Below, piece by piece: positions 5,589 to 6,413 of a stretch of 6,413 bases of DNA. Made by a program: the position numbers and the translations under genes. The stretch lies in contig JAJZYV010000114.1 in NCBI GenBank assembly GCA_021797955.1, forward strand, positions 1-6,413, in the 5' to 3' direction. The stretch's first letter is position 1, and every line of letters starts with the position of its first letter. Source of the DNA: Thermoplasmata archaeon. Lineage in GTDB: Archaea; Thermoplasmatota; Thermoplasmata; Thermoplasmatales; Thermoplasmataceae. The notes below the pieces were generated by a model. It ran no database searches. It had not been told where the DNA came from and saw only the letters and a list, made by a program, of their open reading frames with translations.

Positions 5589-5986
5589 TTAATTTTTTCT
5601 GTCTTTCCCCTCCTTTTCACTTATTTTAAACTGGTGCAGACTACTTGCCATGCCGAATGATGACAGCCTTTCATGGAACAGCCATATGGTTCTGGCATCA
5701 GGAATATTATCAGGACAGTGGAGGAAATGCCCGAACGAAGTCCTTTCATAGAGTCTCCTCTCCGTTGACTCATTACCGAGGCCGTAAAGTTCCTGTATGA
5801 ACAGCGTCTTGATCATGGTGATCTCATTGAAGTTAGGTCTTCCTTCTCTGTGCTATTTTTGAAGAGAGATGATACCATGGAACCAAGAGCATTCCAGTCC
5901 ACAATAGGTTCTAGCCTGGCAAGTGTATTCATACTTCTGATCTGGTTATACGCTTCAGGGGTGCTGAAATCACGCAACGAGCTCAT
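5589..5986 (-). pseudogene. Truncated, frameshifted IS5-like transposase
   Basis: Two overlapping minus-strand frames together give the N-terminal part of an IS5-family transposase. The first part starts at the ATG at 5986 (MSSLRDFSTPEAYNQIRSMN) and runs through 'LEPIVDWNALGSMVSSLFKN'. The second carries on with 'PNFNEITMIKTLFIQELYGLGNESTERRLYERTSF' split across the join and 'NIPDARTIWLFHERLSSFG', the typical IS5 N-terminal domain preceding the DDE core. The frames join at about 5840-5845; one missing base there would restore an expected 'GRPNFNEI' sequence. After HERLSSFG similarity fades and the frame stops at 5589, so the whole catalytic part is missing. It cannot be active. An ATG further upstream (6049) is open, but the extra residues look non-coding. 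Confidence 0.8.
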
Positions 5987-6049
5987 TATAATATACATGA
6001 AACACGCATGAATAAAAGTCTCACTATTAATAATAATCATTGGAGCCAA

Positions 6050-6413
6050 GAAAATACTGGTCTGAATGTAAATTCAGTTTAGAGGATCATCCGTGATCGA
6101 CTTAGGTTTTTAGAAAAAGTCTATACGGCAAAAGATCCAGCTCTCTTCATAGCTGCATCATTCTTCCTGCAAATACCATACTTGCTCCAACATATTTCCT
6201 TACATTAAAGCCTCCCATGGATCCCAGTAACAAGAAAAAACATACAATCATTTCCACCACCGTGTATAATAGATGTTTGATTCCTTTCCCTGAAGATGCT
6301 TTTACGCAACTCCTCATCCCTTCATCTCCACAGCTGAATGGAAATGGTAGATGGAATATCACATTATCTTATCACCGGGATGGTGGATTATTCTTGCCGC
6401 AGAACCCTTTTTG
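6050..6413. other. Right-edge region with no firm gene
   Basis: Two small palindromes (TGAATgtaaATTCA at 6064-6077 and GATCAtccgTGATC at 6083-6096) lie upstream of the IS5 remnant and may belong to its end. From 6362 to 6147 on the minus strand a 71-codon frame opens at a GTG, with a hydrophobic middle (VEMIVCFFLLLGSMGG) that could pass for a membrane segment. It has no recognised homology, no SD and no ATG, and may be another decayed piece of mobile DNA. I do not call a gene. Confidence 0.35.

Noticed and set aside
6147..6362. Minus-strand 71-codon frame with a hydrophobic segment
   Set aside because: It starts only at a GTG with no SD, has no recognised family, and lies in a region of decayed mobile DNA; kept only as a note on the region.

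Overview
This looks like archaeal chromosome from an accessory, defence-island type of region. The most likely host is an acidophilic archaeon of the Thermoplasmatales type. The clues are heavy use of ATA (Ile) and AGA/AGG (Arg) codons, AT-rich spacers, genes whose starts lack a Shine-Dalgarno (SD) site and may be leaderless, and a CARF-type winged-helix regulator of a family known mostly from archaea (HFX_2341/DUF6293-like). The lineage is inferred from these features, not proven.

Layout. Positions 22-1659 (+) hold an apparently intact IS1634-family DDE transposase. Positions 1660-2095 hold no intact gene, only a small decayed reading frame with two in-frame stops (1746-1949). Positions 2096-4598 (-) form a tight three-gene operon transcribed right to left: a diverged tRNA-guanine-transglycosylase-like protein (Cap10-like), a CD-NTase nucleotidyltransferase, and a two-helix SLATT membrane protein. 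Positions 4599-4681 form a short divergent promoter region with repeated 9-bp elements. Positions 4682-5434 (+) encode a CARF-wHTH regulator. Positions 5589-5986 (-) are a frameshifted and truncated IS5-like transposase. The remaining 6050-6413 shows nothing firmly coding.

Working model. The central operon is a cyclic-oligonucleotide anti-phage system (CBASS) of the unusual type IV flavour. On infection the CD-NTase would make a cyclic nucleotide, and the SLATT protein would be the membrane effector. The TGT-like protein links the system to 7-deazaguanine chemistry. The CD-NTase starts with Met followed by five glycines, which fits the idea that type IV CD-NTases carry a modified N-terminal glycine. 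The expected QueC-like partner (Cap9) is not in the window. A divergently transcribed CARF regulator, a fold that binds cyclic oligonucleotides, shares the promoter region and could couple expression to the second messenger. IS sequences on both sides suggest the module moves or has been rearranged.
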